Assembly: GCF_947501785.1 (NCBI RefSeq)
Contig: NZ_CANMXB010000001.1
Coordinates: forward strand, 434,001-498,000
Direction: 5' to 3'
DNA from: an uncultured Litoreibacter sp.
Lineage (GTDB): Bacteria; Pseudomonadota; Alphaproteobacteria; Rhodobacterales; Rhodobacteraceae
DNA: 64,000 nt
The stretch's first letter is position 1; each line of letters begins with the position of its first letter. Below, piece after piece: positions 35,836 to 44,204 of this stretch. The position numbers were made by a program, and so were the translations under genes. Under the pieces are notes generated by a model, which made no database searches, was not told the origin of the DNA, and saw nothing but the letters and a program-made list of their open reading frames with translations.

Positions 35836-36999
35836 ATGGTGTTTGACTTTTTGAAGCGAGGCGGCGCGCAGGCGGCGGAGGTGAAGGCCTCAGCCACGGG
35901 GCCGGTGATTGCCTGGCACGGCTCTGGCCGGGTGGCGTGGAGCCCGCGCGATACGGTGTCCCTGACCAAGGCGGGGTTCTCGGGCAACCCGGTGGGGTTC
36001 CGCGCGGTGAAGATGGTGGCGGAAGCTGCCGCAGCCCTGCCGCTTGTCTTGCAGGACGAGGGGCAACGGTTTGACACGCACCCGGTGCTGGCGCTGTTTT
36101 CCCGGCCCAATGCGGCGCAGGGGCGGGCGGAGATGTTTGAGGCCTTGTATGGCCAACTGCTGCTGAGCGGGAACGGCTATGTGGAGGCCGTGGGCGACGG
36201 CGTGCCAAGCGAGCTGCATGTGCTGCGCTCGGACCGCATGGCGTTGGTGCCCGGCTCGGACGGGTGGCCAGTGGCGTATGACTACGCCGTGGGCGGCAAG
36301 AAGCATCGCTTTTCGATGCTGGATGGTGCCCCGATTTGCCATGTGCGCAGCTTTCATCCGCAGGACGACCATTACGGGTTTTCCCCCTTGCAGGCGGCTG
36401 CGAGCGCGATTGACGTGCACAACGCGGCCTCGCGCTGGTCGAAGGCGCTGTTGGACAATGCCGCAAGACCATCTGGGGCGATTGTGTACAAGGGCTCCGA
36501 TGGGGCGGGGGCGATGACCAACGACCAATATGAGCGATTGCAAAACGAGATGGAGGCGCATCATCAGGGCGCGCGAAATGCGGGCCGTCCGATGTTGCTG
36601 GAAGGCGGATTGGATTGGAAACCGATGGGGTTTTCGCCTTCAGACATGGAGTTCCAGAAGACCAAGGAGGCCGCAGCGCGGGAGATCGCGCAGGCCTTCG
36701 GGGTGCCGCCGATGCTGTTGGGCATTCCGGGTGACGCCACCTACGCCAATTACGCGGAGGCCAACCGGGCGTTTTATCGCCTGACGGTGTTGCCGCTGGC
36801 GGGCAAGGTGCTGGGGGCGCTGTCGCATTGGGTGTCGGAGCTGTCTGGCGAGCCGGTGCAATTGGCGCCGGACCTGGACCAGATCGCCGCTTTGAGCGTT
36901 GAGCGGGACGCGCAATGGGCAAGGGTGGCCGCGGCGCCGTTCCTGAGTGACGGAGAGAAACGGGTGCTTTTGGGCCTGCCGCGTGAGGTGAGCCCATGA
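35836..36999 (+). CDS. GTA portal protein (g3, HK97 type)
   Basis: Dodecameric ring through which DNA enters the head. The 387 residues match HK97-family portals: SGNPVGFRAVKMVAEAAAAL near residue 50, LLLSGNGYVEAVG near 110, FHPQDDHYGFSPLQAAASAI near 170, and the closing QAFGVPPMLLGIPGDATYAN near 290. ATG 35836 follows AGGAG. The stop overlaps g3.5 (ATGA). Confidence 0.93.
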   Translation: MVFDFLKRGGAQAAEVKASATGPVIAWHGSGRVAWSPRDTVSLTKAGFSGNPVGFRAVKMVAEAAAALPLVLQDEGQRFDTHPVLALFSRPNAAQGRAEMFEALYGQLLLSGNGYVEAVGDGVPSELHVLRSDRMALVPGSDGWPVAYDYAVGGKKHRFSMLDGAPICHVRSFHPQDDHYGFSPLQAAASAIDVHNAASRWSKALLDNAARPSGAIVYKGSDGAGAMTNDQYERLQNEMEAHHQGARNAGRPMLLEGGLDWKPMGFSPSDMEFQKTKEAAAREIAQAFGVPPMLLGIPGDATYANYAEANRAFYRLTVLPLAGKVLGALSHWVSELSGEPVQLAPDLDQIAALSVERDAQWARVAAAPFLSDGEKRVLLGLPREVSP

Positions 37000-37250
37000 G
37001 CGATGAGAAACCTCAGCGGGCGGGCGGGTCGCGATACCTGTACGAGCCGTTTGAATACGCCCGCGCCGACACGGTGCAGGCCAATGAACGGGTGCAGGAC
37101 GAACGTTGGCGCGCGCTGGAGTACCGGCTGGGCCAGATTGAACAGACCCTGGAGCGGGTGGAGCGCCGCGTTTGGTTCACCATCTTTGGTGTCACGGCGG
37201 CGGTTCTCAGCGAAACAGTCACAGGATTATTGGGGGGCGCAGGCCTATGA
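36996..37250 (+). CDS. GTA small protein g3.5
   Basis: An 84-residue protein at the g3.5 position of RcGTA. It has a coiled-coil middle (RWRALEYRLGQIEQTLERVE) and one C-terminal membrane helix (FTIFGVTAAVLSETVTGLL). It is coupled to both neighbours by ATGA. Its role in particle assembly is not established. Confidence 0.82.
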   Translation: MSDEKPQRAGGSRYLYEPFEYARADTVQANERVQDERWRALEYRLGQIEQTLERVERRVWFTIFGVTAAVLSETVTGLLGGAGL

Positions 37251-37795
37251 GCATGGATCAGCTAGAACGCAAATATTGCGTGATCTCGGATCAGATCGAA
37301 TTGGGCGCGGGTGCGACCATTGCGGGCTACGCCTCGCTGTTTGACGAGGTTGACCAAGGCGGCGATGTGGTGATGCCTGGGGCCTATGCCGCGTCGCTTG
37401 CGCGGCTGGACAGCGCGGGTACCCGCGTGAAGCTGTTGTGGCAGCATGACCCGGGTCAGCCGATTGGCGTATGGGATGAGGTGCTGGAAGATGAACGCGG
37501 CTTGTTCGTCAAAGGCCGGCTGCTGACGGAGACGCAGCGGGGCCGGGAGGCGGCCGCGCTGATCGAGGCGGGAGCAATTGACGGTTTGTCGATTGGGTAC
37601 CGCACCATCAGGGCGGATCGCGACGCGAAGGGCCGCAGGCAATTGGCCGAGTTGGAGCTATGGGAGGTGTCGCTAGTGACCTTCCCAATGCTTCCTGAAG
37701 CCCGCATCGGCGCAAAGGCCGACGCCCGCGACCCGGATATGTCGCAGAACCTGGCGGGGGTCCTGCGGACCCTGCGCCGCACGCTTGCCGAGTAA
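37247..37795 (+). CDS. GTA prohead protease (g4, HK97 type)
   Basis: Processes the capsid N-terminus. The 182 residues belong to the S78 (HK97) protease family: GYASLFDEVDQGGDVVMPGA, the catalytic His in KLLWQHDPGQPIG near residue 65, the catalytic Ser in GAIDGLSIGYRT near 115, and ELWEVSLVTFPMLPEA. Start ATG 37247 sits in the g3.5 stop (ATGA). Confidence 0.93.
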   Translation: MSMDQLERKYCVISDQIELGAGATIAGYASLFDEVDQGGDVVMPGAYAASLARLDSAGTRVKLLWQHDPGQPIGVWDEVLEDERGLFVKGRLLTETQRGREAAALIEAGAIDGLSIGYRTIRADRDAKGRRQLAELELWEVSLVTFPMLPEARIGAKADARDPDMSQNLAGVLRTLRRTLAE

Positions 37796-37837
37796 CGCCA
37801 AGCATTTTTCACGAAACCCTTAGTTGAAGGTGACTTC

Positions 37838-39052
37838 ATGACCAAACCCGAGACCAAGTCCGGGGCCGGCGGAGCTTTGCCCGCCATCCCGGCCAATTAC
37901 GATGCTCCGGCGGCTGATCTGGCAACAGAGATGACAGGCTTCCTGAGCGACTTCAGCGCCTTTCAGGCCGACATCAAATCCCGACTGCAACAACAGGAAG
38001 ACCGCATGACCCATCTGGATCGCAAAACCATCTCGCGCGCCCGCCCGGCGCTGTCTACGGCCGTTGAGGCCGACGCGCCGCACCAAAAGGCGTTCAATTC
38101 CTACCTGCGCTCTGGCGACGATGATGCGCTGCGTGGGTTGGAGCTGGAGGGCAAGGCGCTGTCTTCCTCGATTGCTGCTGAGGGGGGCTATCTGGTAGAC
38201 CCGCAGACGTCGGACACCATTCGCGGCGTGTTGAAATCGACCGCGTCGCTGCGCGCCGTGGCCAATGTGGTCAATGTCGAGGCAACCGCATTTGAAGTCC
38301 TGGTCGACCACACTGAAATGGGGGCTGGCTGGGCCACTGAGGCGGGGTCCGCGACCGAGACGGACACCCCTCAGATCGACCGCATCCAGATCCCACTGCA
38401 TGAGTTGTCGGCCTTGCCGAAAGCCTCGCAGCGATTGTTGGATGACAGCGCCTTCGACGTCGAGGGTTGGCTGGCGACGCGCATTGCGGACAAGTTTGCC
38501 TCCAGCGAGGCGGCGGCTTTCATCAGCGGCGACGGCATCGACAAGCCCAAGGGTTTTCTGACCCACACCGCCGTAGACAACGACATCTGGAGCTGGGGCA
38601 ACCTTGGCTACATCCCGACCGGCGCTGCAGGCGATTTTGCCAGCGGCGAGGCGGCGGATGCCATTGTGACGCTGGTCTATTCGCTGGGGGCCAAGTACCG
38701 GGCGAATGCGTCTTTCGTGATGAATTCAAAAACAGCCGGCGCGGTGCGCAAGATGAAAGACGCGGATGGCCGGTTCCTGTGGTCTGACGGTCTGGCGGCT
38801 GGTGAGCCGTCACGCCTGATGGGCTACCCGGTTCTGATTGCCGAAGACATGCCAGATATCGCAGATGACGCGTTCGCGGTCGCCTATGGTGACTTTGGCG
38901 CCGGCTACACCGTGGCGGAGCGCCCGGACCTGCGCATCTTGCGTGACCCGTTCTCCGCCAAGCCGCATGTGTTGTTCTATGCGACCAAGCGCGTGGGCGG
39001 TGACGTCAGCGACTTTGCGGCGATCAAGCTGCTGAAATTCTCGGTCAGCTAA
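37838..39052 (+). CDS. GTA major capsid protein (g5, HK97 fold)
   Basis: Forms the T=3-like oblate head of the particle. The 404 residues have an N-terminal scaffold region of about 100 residues with coiled-coil potential (MTGFLSDFSAFQADIKSRL), expected to be removed by g4. The HK97 core starts around LSSSIAAEGGYLVDPQTSD and includes LLDDSAFDVEGWLATRIAD and ANASFVMNSKTAGAVRKMKD. It is followed by a strong stem-loop that may help keep this transcript abundant. Confidence 0.95.
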   Translation: MTKPETKSGAGGALPAIPANYDAPAADLATEMTGFLSDFSAFQADIKSRLQQQEDRMTHLDRKTISRARPALSTAVEADAPHQKAFNSYLRSGDDDALRGLELEGKALSSSIAAEGGYLVDPQTSDTIRGVLKSTASLRAVANVVNVEATAFEVLVDHTEMGAGWATEAGSATETDTPQIDRIQIPLHELSALPKASQRLLDDSAFDVEGWLATRIADKFASSEAAAFISGDGIDKPKGFLTHTAVDNDIWSWGNLGYIPTGAAGDFASGEAADAIVTLVYSLGAKYRANASFVMNSKTAGAVRKMKDADGRFLWSDGLAAGEPSRLMGYPVLIAEDMPDIADDAFAVAYGDFGAGYTVAERPDLRILRDPFSAKPHVLFYATKRVGGDVSDFAAIKLLKFSVS

Positions 39053-39066
39053 GGCTGCGCGAGACC

Positions 39067-39098
39067 GGCCCCGCCCGCTTCACCCGGCGGGCGGGGCC
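39067..39098 (+). other. Stem-loop after the capsid gene
   Basis: GGCCCCGCCCGC, 8-base loop, GCGGGCGGGGCC: a 12-base perfect stem, 14 bases after the g5 stop. Only ACCTTTCATT follows, not a T tract, so RNA stabilisation or partial termination is likelier than a full stop. Confidence 0.6.
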
Positions 39099-39139
39099 AC
39101 CTTTCATTCCAAACTTTTCGCTGTTGCTGGAGGTACCAA

Positions 39140-39736
39140 ATGGTGCTGGTGGAACTGACATCCATTGACCTGTCCGACCTGCCGATGGAGGCCTTCAAGG
39201 CGCATCTGCGGCTGGGGACCGGCTTTGACGACGACGCTATTCAGGATGAGGTCTTGGAAAGCTACATCCGCGCGGCCATGGCCGCCATCGAGGCCCGCAT
39301 CGGCAAGATGTTGTTGCATCGGCAAGTGGTGTGGGAGCTGACCGACTGGGCGGATGCCGCGTCGCAGCCTCTGCCGGTTGCACCTGTGTCGCAGGTCAGC
39401 GCCGTGGCAACGATAGATCGCACGGGCAGCGAAGTCGCCATAGCGCCAAGCGCCTACCGCCTGGAGCGCGATACCCATAGGCCGAAACTGGTTGGCCAAG
39501 GCGGGGCTTTGCCGTCCGTGCCCACAGGTGGAACCGTGCAGGTGACATTTGACGCGGGCTATGGCGCGGCCTGGCTGGATATTCCGCCGGATCTACGCGA
39601 AGCCGTGTTTCTTCTGGCCGCGCATTACTACGAAAATCGGCGGGATTGCTCGGGCGCGACTGGGCTGATGCCATTTGGCATAATGGCGCTGCTGGATGCG
39701 CATCGTAACATCCGCATTCTCGGTAGTCGCGCATGA
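39140..39736 (+). CDS. GTA head-tail adaptor (g6)
   Basis: A 198-residue connector that docks below the portal, gp6/phiE125 gp8 family. It begins with the typical helical packing pattern LPMEAFKAHLRLGTGFDDD and AAMAAIEARIGKML, continues through strands (VSAVATIDRTGSEVAI) and ends IPPDLREAVFLLAAHYYENR. ATG 39140 follows GGAGGTACCAA. Coupled to g7 by ATGA. Confidence 0.88.
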   Translation: MVLVELTSIDLSDLPMEAFKAHLRLGTGFDDDAIQDEVLESYIRAAMAAIEARIGKMLLHRQVVWELTDWADAASQPLPVAPVSQVSAVATIDRTGSEVAIAPSAYRLERDTHRPKLVGQGGALPSVPTGGTVQVTFDAGYGAAWLDIPPDLREAVFLLAAHYYENRRDCSGATGLMPFGIMALLDAHRNIRILGSRA

Positions 39737-40071
39737 GCGGCGTCACTTTGAACCGCCGGCTGATGCTGGAGGATGCCACGCGTGTCTCGGATGGGGCGGG
39801 TGGATATGTGGAGGCCTGGCAACCGTTGGGAGAGCTATGGGCGGGGTTGAAAGCCGGCAGTGGCAGAGAGCGTATTGGCGGTACGGCGACCTTGTCGGCA
39901 GTGCCTTACCGGATCACCGTGCGGGCCGCGCCCTTTGGGGCGGCGTCGCGGCCCAGGCCTGACCAACGGTTTCGCGAAGGGGCGCGCATTTTTCGTATCC
40001 TGGCCGTCGCTGATGACGACGCCGATCGCCGGTTTTTAACCTGCCACTGCATTGAGGAGGTAACGGGATGA
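39733..40071 (+). CDS. GTA head-closure protein (g7)
   Basis: A 112-residue phage head-tail joining protein (SPP1 gp16-like). All-beta pattern: LNRRLMLEDATRVSDGAGGY, then WAGLKAGSGRER, and FREGARIFRILAVADDDADR near the end. It starts within the g6 stop and its own stop overlaps g8 (ATGA). Confidence 0.86.
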   Translation: MSGVTLNRRLMLEDATRVSDGAGGYVEAWQPLGELWAGLKAGSGRERIGGTATLSAVPYRITVRAAPFGAASRPRPDQRFREGARIFRILAVADDDADRRFLTCHCIEEVTG

Positions 40072-40478
40072 GCTACGGCGTATCAGCGGCTCTTCAGGCC
40101 GCGGTGTTTGGGGCCTTATCCGCCGACACGGTCTTGGACGGGCTTGTCGCGGGCGCGGTCTTTGATGAGGAGCCCTCGGGCGTGTTGCCAGCTTCATACG
40201 TCTCGCTTGGGGCGGAACGGGTTCGAGACAGGTCTGACGCAACCGGGGCGGGCGCAATACACGAATTTGATGTCTCGGTCGTGACCGAGGGGGACGGGTT
40301 CTTTGCCGCAAAGCAGATTGCCGCAGCCGTTTCGGACGCATTGGTGGACGCTGAACTGGCACTGAGCCGCGGACGGTTGGTGTCCTTGCAGTTTTACAAA
40401 GGCAAAGCAGCCAAGGTTGAAAGCGGACGGATCAGACGGATTGATCTGATCTTTCGGGCGCGGGTGCAGGACGGCTGA
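40068..40478 (+). CDS. GTA tail terminator (g8, DUF3168)
   Basis: A 136-residue DUF3168 protein that caps the tail tube and joins it to the head. Pattern: ALQAAVFGALSADTVLDGLV, the exposed loop VFDEEPSGVLPASYVSLG, and VVTEGDGFFAAKQIAAAVSD. Strong ribosome site GAGGAGGT before ATG 40068. A structured gap of 139 bases follows. Confidence 0.88.
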   Translation: MSYGVSAALQAAVFGALSADTVLDGLVAGAVFDEEPSGVLPASYVSLGAERVRDRSDATGAGAIHEFDVSVVTEGDGFFAAKQIAAAVSDALVDAELALSRGRLVSLQFYKGKAAKVESGRIRRIDLIFRARVQDG

Positions 40479-40617
40479 GGAGTTCCCCCTTTTGGCGACG
40501 TAGTCGCCTGTCAGGCAAGAGGGGACATTTTTGAACATGCGAAGGGGGCGGGCGTTTTTTTGAATCTGCGCGCGCTGACCTTGGTGGATTTCGGACAATT
40601 TGAATTGGAGAAGCGCG
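40479..40617 (+). other. Structured gap between g8 and g9
   Basis: Contains the hairpin GGCGAC-GTA-GTCGCC (40494-40508) nested in a weaker GTTCCCC.../...AGGGGAC pairing, followed by ATTTTT, and later GGGCGTTTTTTT. This is the longest non-coding gap inside the GTA cluster and may tune expression of the tail tube gene. Confidence 0.5.
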
Positions 40618-41037
40618 ATGGCTGTGCAACGCGGAAAAGACTTGTTGCTGAAGGTGGATCTGACCGGTGACGGGCAGTTTGAAACGATAGCGGGGCTTAG
40701 GGCCACGCGGATTTCGTTCAATGCCGAACAGGTGGACGTGACCTCGCTTGAAAGCGCGGGGGGGTGGCGCGAACTGCTGGGCGGGGCGGGCGTGAAATCC
40801 GCTTCGATTTCCGGCTCCGGCGTGTTTCGTGACGAGGGCACCGACGAGCGGGCCAGGCAGATATTCTTCGACGGAGAGATGCCGGAGTTTCAGGTTATCA
40901 TCCCTGACTTTGGAGTGATCACTGGCAAGTTTCAAATTACGTCGATTGAATATGCTGGATCGATGGAGGGGGAGGCGACCTATGAGTTGTCCTTGTCCTC
41001 GGCAGGCGCGATTGCCTTTGTGCCGGATGCTGGGTGA
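40618..41037 (+). CDS. GTA major tail tube protein (g9)
   Basis: A 139-residue tail tube subunit (TP901-1 type). Pattern: VQRGKDLLLKVDLTGDGQFE, then RISFNAEQVDVTSLESAGGW, GSGVFRDEGTDERARQIF and the final strand YELSLSSAGAIAFVPDAG. ATG 40618 follows TTGGAGAAG. Stop overlaps g10. Confidence 0.9.
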   Translation: MAVQRGKDLLLKVDLTGDGQFETIAGLRATRISFNAEQVDVTSLESAGGWRELLGGAGVKSASISGSGVFRDEGTDERARQIFFDGEMPEFQVIIPDFGVITGKFQITSIEYAGSMEGEATYELSLSSAGAIAFVPDAG

Positions 41038-41354
41038 TGGGGAACCCGTGGGCAGGCGAGGTGACGCTGGTTCTGGATGGTACATCGATTGACCTGAAAC
41101 TGACCCTCGGGGCCCTGGCGGAGCTGGAAAGCGCGTTGGAGGGTGAAACGGTTCTCGAGCTGATTGAACGGTTTGAGGCGGGGCGGTTTTCGACACGAGA
41201 TGTTCTGGCGTTGATTGTGGCGGGACTGCGAGGGGGCGGCTGGCAGGGGCGGTCCGCAGATTTGCTTTCGGTGGAGATCGAAGGTGGTGTGCTGGCGGCC
41301 ACCAAGGCCGCAGCCCAGCTGCTGGCGCGCGCCTTTGCGGGGGGCGGCGATTGA
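41037..41354 (+). CDS. GTA tail assembly chaperone (g10)
   Basis: A 105-residue GTA-specific protein. It begins NPWAGEVTLVLDGTSIDLKL and has a helical C-terminal half (DVLALIVAGLRGGGWQ). ATG 41037 overlaps the g9 stop as TGATG; GTG 41034 directly before it is an equal alternative. Likely wraps the tape measure during assembly together with g10.1, by analogy with siphophage chaperones. Confidence 0.82.
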   Translation: MGNPWAGEVTLVLDGTSIDLKLTLGALAELESALEGETVLELIERFEAGRFSTRDVLALIVAGLRGGGWQGRSADLLSVEIEGGVLAATKAAAQLLARAFAGGGD

Positions 41355-41548
41355 ACGGGTTTGATTGGGCGGCACTGCTGAAAGCAGGCGTGCAGGGCGC
41401 AGGGCTCAGGCCTGCGCAGTTCTGGGCGCTGACCCCATATGAGCTGAGTGTCGTGTTGGGCGTGGACGGGGCGGAGGCTCCGCTGACGCGGGCGCGATTG
41501 ATGGAACTGGACGCACTTTATGGAGGGCGCGATGACGGATGTGTTTGA
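41351..41548 (+). CDS. GTA tail assembly chaperone (g10.1)
   Basis: A 65-residue protein of the small phage tail assembly chaperone family found in GTAs (TIGR02216 type): FDWAALLKAGVQGAGLRPAQ, then LTPYELSVVLG and a basic-acidic end. TTG start at 41351 overlaps the g10 stop (TTGA). It overlaps the g11 start by 17 bases. Confidence 0.8.
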   Translation: MNGFDWAALLKAGVQGAGLRPAQFWALTPYELSVVLGVDGAEAPLTRARLMELDALYGGRDDGCV

Positions 41549-42197
41549 CGGGTTGGACGCGCTTGAAGGGCGTATCGAGGGGCTGGAGACCTCACTTGGC
41601 GGTGCAGAGGCCGTGGTGACCACTTTCGAGGTGGAGTTGGCCGCAATGCGGCAGACGATGCTGTATACGTCCAAGGAGGTGCAGTCTTTGTCCCTGTCGA
41701 TCGGCGGCGGGCTGCGCAAGGCTTTTGACGGATTGGCCTTTGACGGCATGAAGCTGTCCGACGCGTTGAAGACTGTTGCACAAAGTATGATCAACGCGGC
41801 CTACAACACCGCCATGAGGCCCGTGCAAAACGGGTTGGGCTCGGCGATTGCCAACGGCGTCAACTCATTGGTTTCCGGCATCCTGCCGTTTGAAAAGGGC
41901 GGTGCATTCAGCCAAGGCCGCGTGATGCCATTTGCCAAGGGCGGGGTCGTAAGTGGGCCCACCAACTTTGCGATGCGCGGCGGCATGGGATTGATGGGGG
42001 AGGCAGGCCCAGAGGCCATCATGCCATTGGCGCGCGGACCGGATGGGCGCCTTGGTGTGTCCGCCGGAGGGGGAGGGCGGCCCGTGCAGGTCGTGATGAA
42101 CATCTCCACCCCTGATGTGGCCGGATTCCAACGATCGCAAAGCCAGATCGCCGCGCAGATTAACCGCGCCATGGCGCGCGGTCAACGCAACCGCTGA
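41532..42197 (+). CDS. GTA tail tape measure protein (g11)
   Basis: Sets the tail length. Only 221 residues, matching the short GTA tail and far below phage lambda-type tape measures. It has an N-terminal helical region (DALEGRIEGLETSLGG), a central hydrophobic/amphipathic part (AYNTAMRPVQNGLGSAIANG) and a Gly-rich C-terminus (EKGGAFSQGRVMPFAKGGVV, GEAGPEAIMPLARG) common to tape measures. ATG 41532 follows TGGAGGG. Confidence 0.9.
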   Translation: MTDVFDGLDALEGRIEGLETSLGGAEAVVTTFEVELAAMRQTMLYTSKEVQSLSLSIGGGLRKAFDGLAFDGMKLSDALKTVAQSMINAAYNTAMRPVQNGLGSAIANGVNSLVSGILPFEKGGAFSQGRVMPFAKGGVVSGPTNFAMRGGMGLMGEAGPEAIMPLARGPDGRLGVSAGGGGRPVQVVMNISTPDVAGFQRSQSQIAAQINRAMARGQRNR

Positions 42198-42219
42198 ACA
42201 CAAAACGGGAGAATTGCCG

Positions 42220-42852
42220 ATGCAATTTCATGAGGTGCGGTTCCCCGCATCGCTGTCCTTCGGCTCGCTTGGCGGACCGGAGCGGCGCACAGAAGTGGTC
42301 ACCTTGGCCAACGGGTTTGAAGAACGCAACACGCCGTGGGCACATTCTCGGCGCCGCTATGACGCGGGCGTTGGCCTGCGGTCTTTGGAGGATGTCGAGT
42401 TGATGATTGCGTTCTTCGAGGCGCGCCAGGGTCAGCTTTACGGGTTCCGTTGGAAAGACTGGTCCGACTATCGCTCTTGCAAAGCCTCAGCTGACGTGAC
42501 CTTTGAAGACCAGGTTGTCGGGACCGGCGATGGCGTTTCGAGAAGCGTTCAGCTTATCAAGACATATGCTTCTGGTCCGCACCGTTATGAACGACCGCTG
42601 AGCAAGCTGGTTGCTGGCACGGTAAAGCTGGGCTTTGACGGGCTACAGGTTTTTGAAGGGGTCGACTGGGACGTAAACTTGGACACCGGCGTCGTCACGT
42701 TTGAGCACGCGTTGGACGAAGGTGTCGAGATTACAGCCGGGTACGAATTCGACGTGCCGGTGCGATTTGCCACCGACGCCATCCAGACCAGCGTTGCCTC
42801 CTTTCAGGCCGGCGAGGTTCCCAGCGTACCGGTTGTGGAGGTACGCCTGTGA
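42220..42852 (+). CDS. GTA distal tail protein (g12, DUF2460)
   Basis: A 210-residue DUF2460 (TIGR02217) protein forming the ring that links tube and baseplate: FHEVRFPASLSFGSLGGPE, RRYDAGVGLRSLEDVELMIA, FFEARQGQLYGFRWKDWSDY and VNLDTGVVTFEHALDEGVEI. ATG 42220 with CGGGAGAA upstream is preferred to in-frame starts inside g11. Coupled to g13 by GTGA. Confidence 0.92.
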   Translation: MQFHEVRFPASLSFGSLGGPERRTEVVTLANGFEERNTPWAHSRRRYDAGVGLRSLEDVELMIAFFEARQGQLYGFRWKDWSDYRSCKASADVTFEDQVVGTGDGVSRSVQLIKTYASGPHRYERPLSKLVAGTVKLGFDGLQVFEGVDWDVNLDTGVVTFEHALDEGVEITAGYEFDVPVRFATDAIQTSVASFQAGEVPSVPVVEVRL

Positions 42853-43727
42853 GTACTTTGATCGACCATTTGCGGGGCAAGTTGACCCATGTCTGCCGCT
42901 GTTGGGCAGTGACCCGGTCGGATGGGCAGGTTTTTGGCTTCACCGACCATGACCGACCGCTGACATTTGAGGGGATTACCTTCAAGGCCGACACCGGCAT
43001 GACGGCCCGCGCCTTGGAGCAGGTGACCGGTCTGGCCGTAGACAACACGGAAGCTGTTGGAGCGCTGTCTGACGCCGCAGTAACAGAGGCCGACATCGTG
43101 GCCGGTCGTTTTGACGGAGCAGAAATTCGAGCTTGGAAGGTACATTGGCGTGACGTGGCCGCCCGCGAATTGCAGTTTTGCGGGACAATCGGGGAACTGA
43201 AGCGCAGTGACGGCGCTTTTCATGCAGAGCTGCGCGGTCTGAGCGAGGCGTTGAACCAGCCCGTTGGGCAGATTTTTCAGCAAAGCTGTCAGGCGTTGCT
43301 GGGAGACGCGCGTTGCACGGTCGACCTTACCGCCCCTGGGTACCAGACGGACGTCGCCGTTGAAAAGGTTGATGAGCAGCGGATGTTTACGTTCTCGGAA
43401 CTGCCCGGCTTTGACGACCGTTGGTTCGAAAGAGGCCGACTGGTTGTGAAGAACGGTGATGCCGAAGGGCTGGTGGGGGTGATCAAGAATGATCGCTTCA
43501 AGGACGGGGTCCGGGTTATCGAGTTGTGGGAACAACTGCGCGCGCACATCCAGCCCGGTGACGTCGTGACGCTAGAGGCGGGCTGCGACAAACGTAAAGA
43601 AACTTGCCGTCTGAAATTCGCCAACTTGGCCAATTTCCGCGGGTTTCCGCATATCCCGGGCGAAGACTGGCTGGTTGGGTATCCGACCGCGACAGGACGC
43701 AACGATGGCGGGAGCAGGTACCAATGA
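42849..43727 (+). CDS. GTA baseplate hub protein (g13, DUF2163)
   Basis: A 292-residue DUF2163 (TIGR02218) protein. Pattern: CRCWAVTRSDGQVFGFTDHD near the start, AVGALSDAAVTEADIVAGRF, FQQSCQALLGDARCTVDL, and the C-terminal cysteine block DKRKETCRLKFANLANFRGF ending PTATGRNDGG. Several paired cysteines (C265/C270 region) could bind a metal cluster. GTG start in the g12 stop. Confidence 0.92.
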   Translation: MSTLIDHLRGKLTHVCRCWAVTRSDGQVFGFTDHDRPLTFEGITFKADTGMTARALEQVTGLAVDNTEAVGALSDAAVTEADIVAGRFDGAEIRAWKVHWRDVAARELQFCGTIGELKRSDGAFHAELRGLSEALNQPVGQIFQQSCQALLGDARCTVDLTAPGYQTDVAVEKVDEQRMFTFSELPGFDDRWFERGRLVVKNGDAEGLVGVIKNDRFKDGVRVIELWEQLRAHIQPGDVVTLEAGCDKRKETCRLKFANLANFRGFPHIPGEDWLVGYPTATGRNDGGSRYQ

Positions 43728-44161
43728 GCACCGTCACCCAACGCGTGATCTCGGAAGCCCTGTCCTGGGTTGGAACGCCCTATCAACATCAAGCCTCCCG
43801 CAAGGGGGCCGGGACGGATTGCCTTGGGCTGCTGCGTGGCGTTTGGCGGCACGTTTATGGCGCAGAGCCCGAAAGCGTCCCGGCATACACCGCCGATTGG
43901 TCAGAGCCGCAGGGCAGGGAAGAACTGCTGTGGGCTGCCGAACGGCACCTGATCTGCAAACCCACCAGCGATGCCGCAGCAGGGGACGTATTGTTGTTCA
44001 GAATGCGTCGCGGCGCGGTTGCGAAACATCTGGGACTGCAGGTGCGCGCCGGGCAGAACGCCGCATTCGTGCATGCCTACAGCGGATACGGGGTCACGGT
44101 GTCGCCTTTGTCGGAACCCTGGGCGCGGCGGGTTGTGGCCCGGTTCTCCTTCCCCGGCTAG
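43724..44161 (+). CDS. GTA NlpC/P60 peptidase (g14)
   Basis: A 145-residue cell-wall peptidase of the baseplate, cutting peptide cross-links for DNA entry. Catalytic Cys in KGAGTDCLGLLRGVW near residue 33; catalytic His in AKHLGLQV near 102. Start ATG 43724 lies in the g13 stop (ATGA); 43 non-coding bases separate it from g15. Confidence 0.92.
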   Translation: MSTVTQRVISEALSWVGTPYQHQASRKGAGTDCLGLLRGVWRHVYGAEPESVPAYTADWSEPQGREELLWAAERHLICKPTSDAAAGDVLLFRMRRGAVAKHLGLQVRAGQNAAFVHAYSGYGVTVSPLSEPWARRVVARFSFPG

Positions 44162-44204
44162 CGCCCCACCTGGTCGCATTATCATTCATTGAGCGAGGTG
44201 CCTG

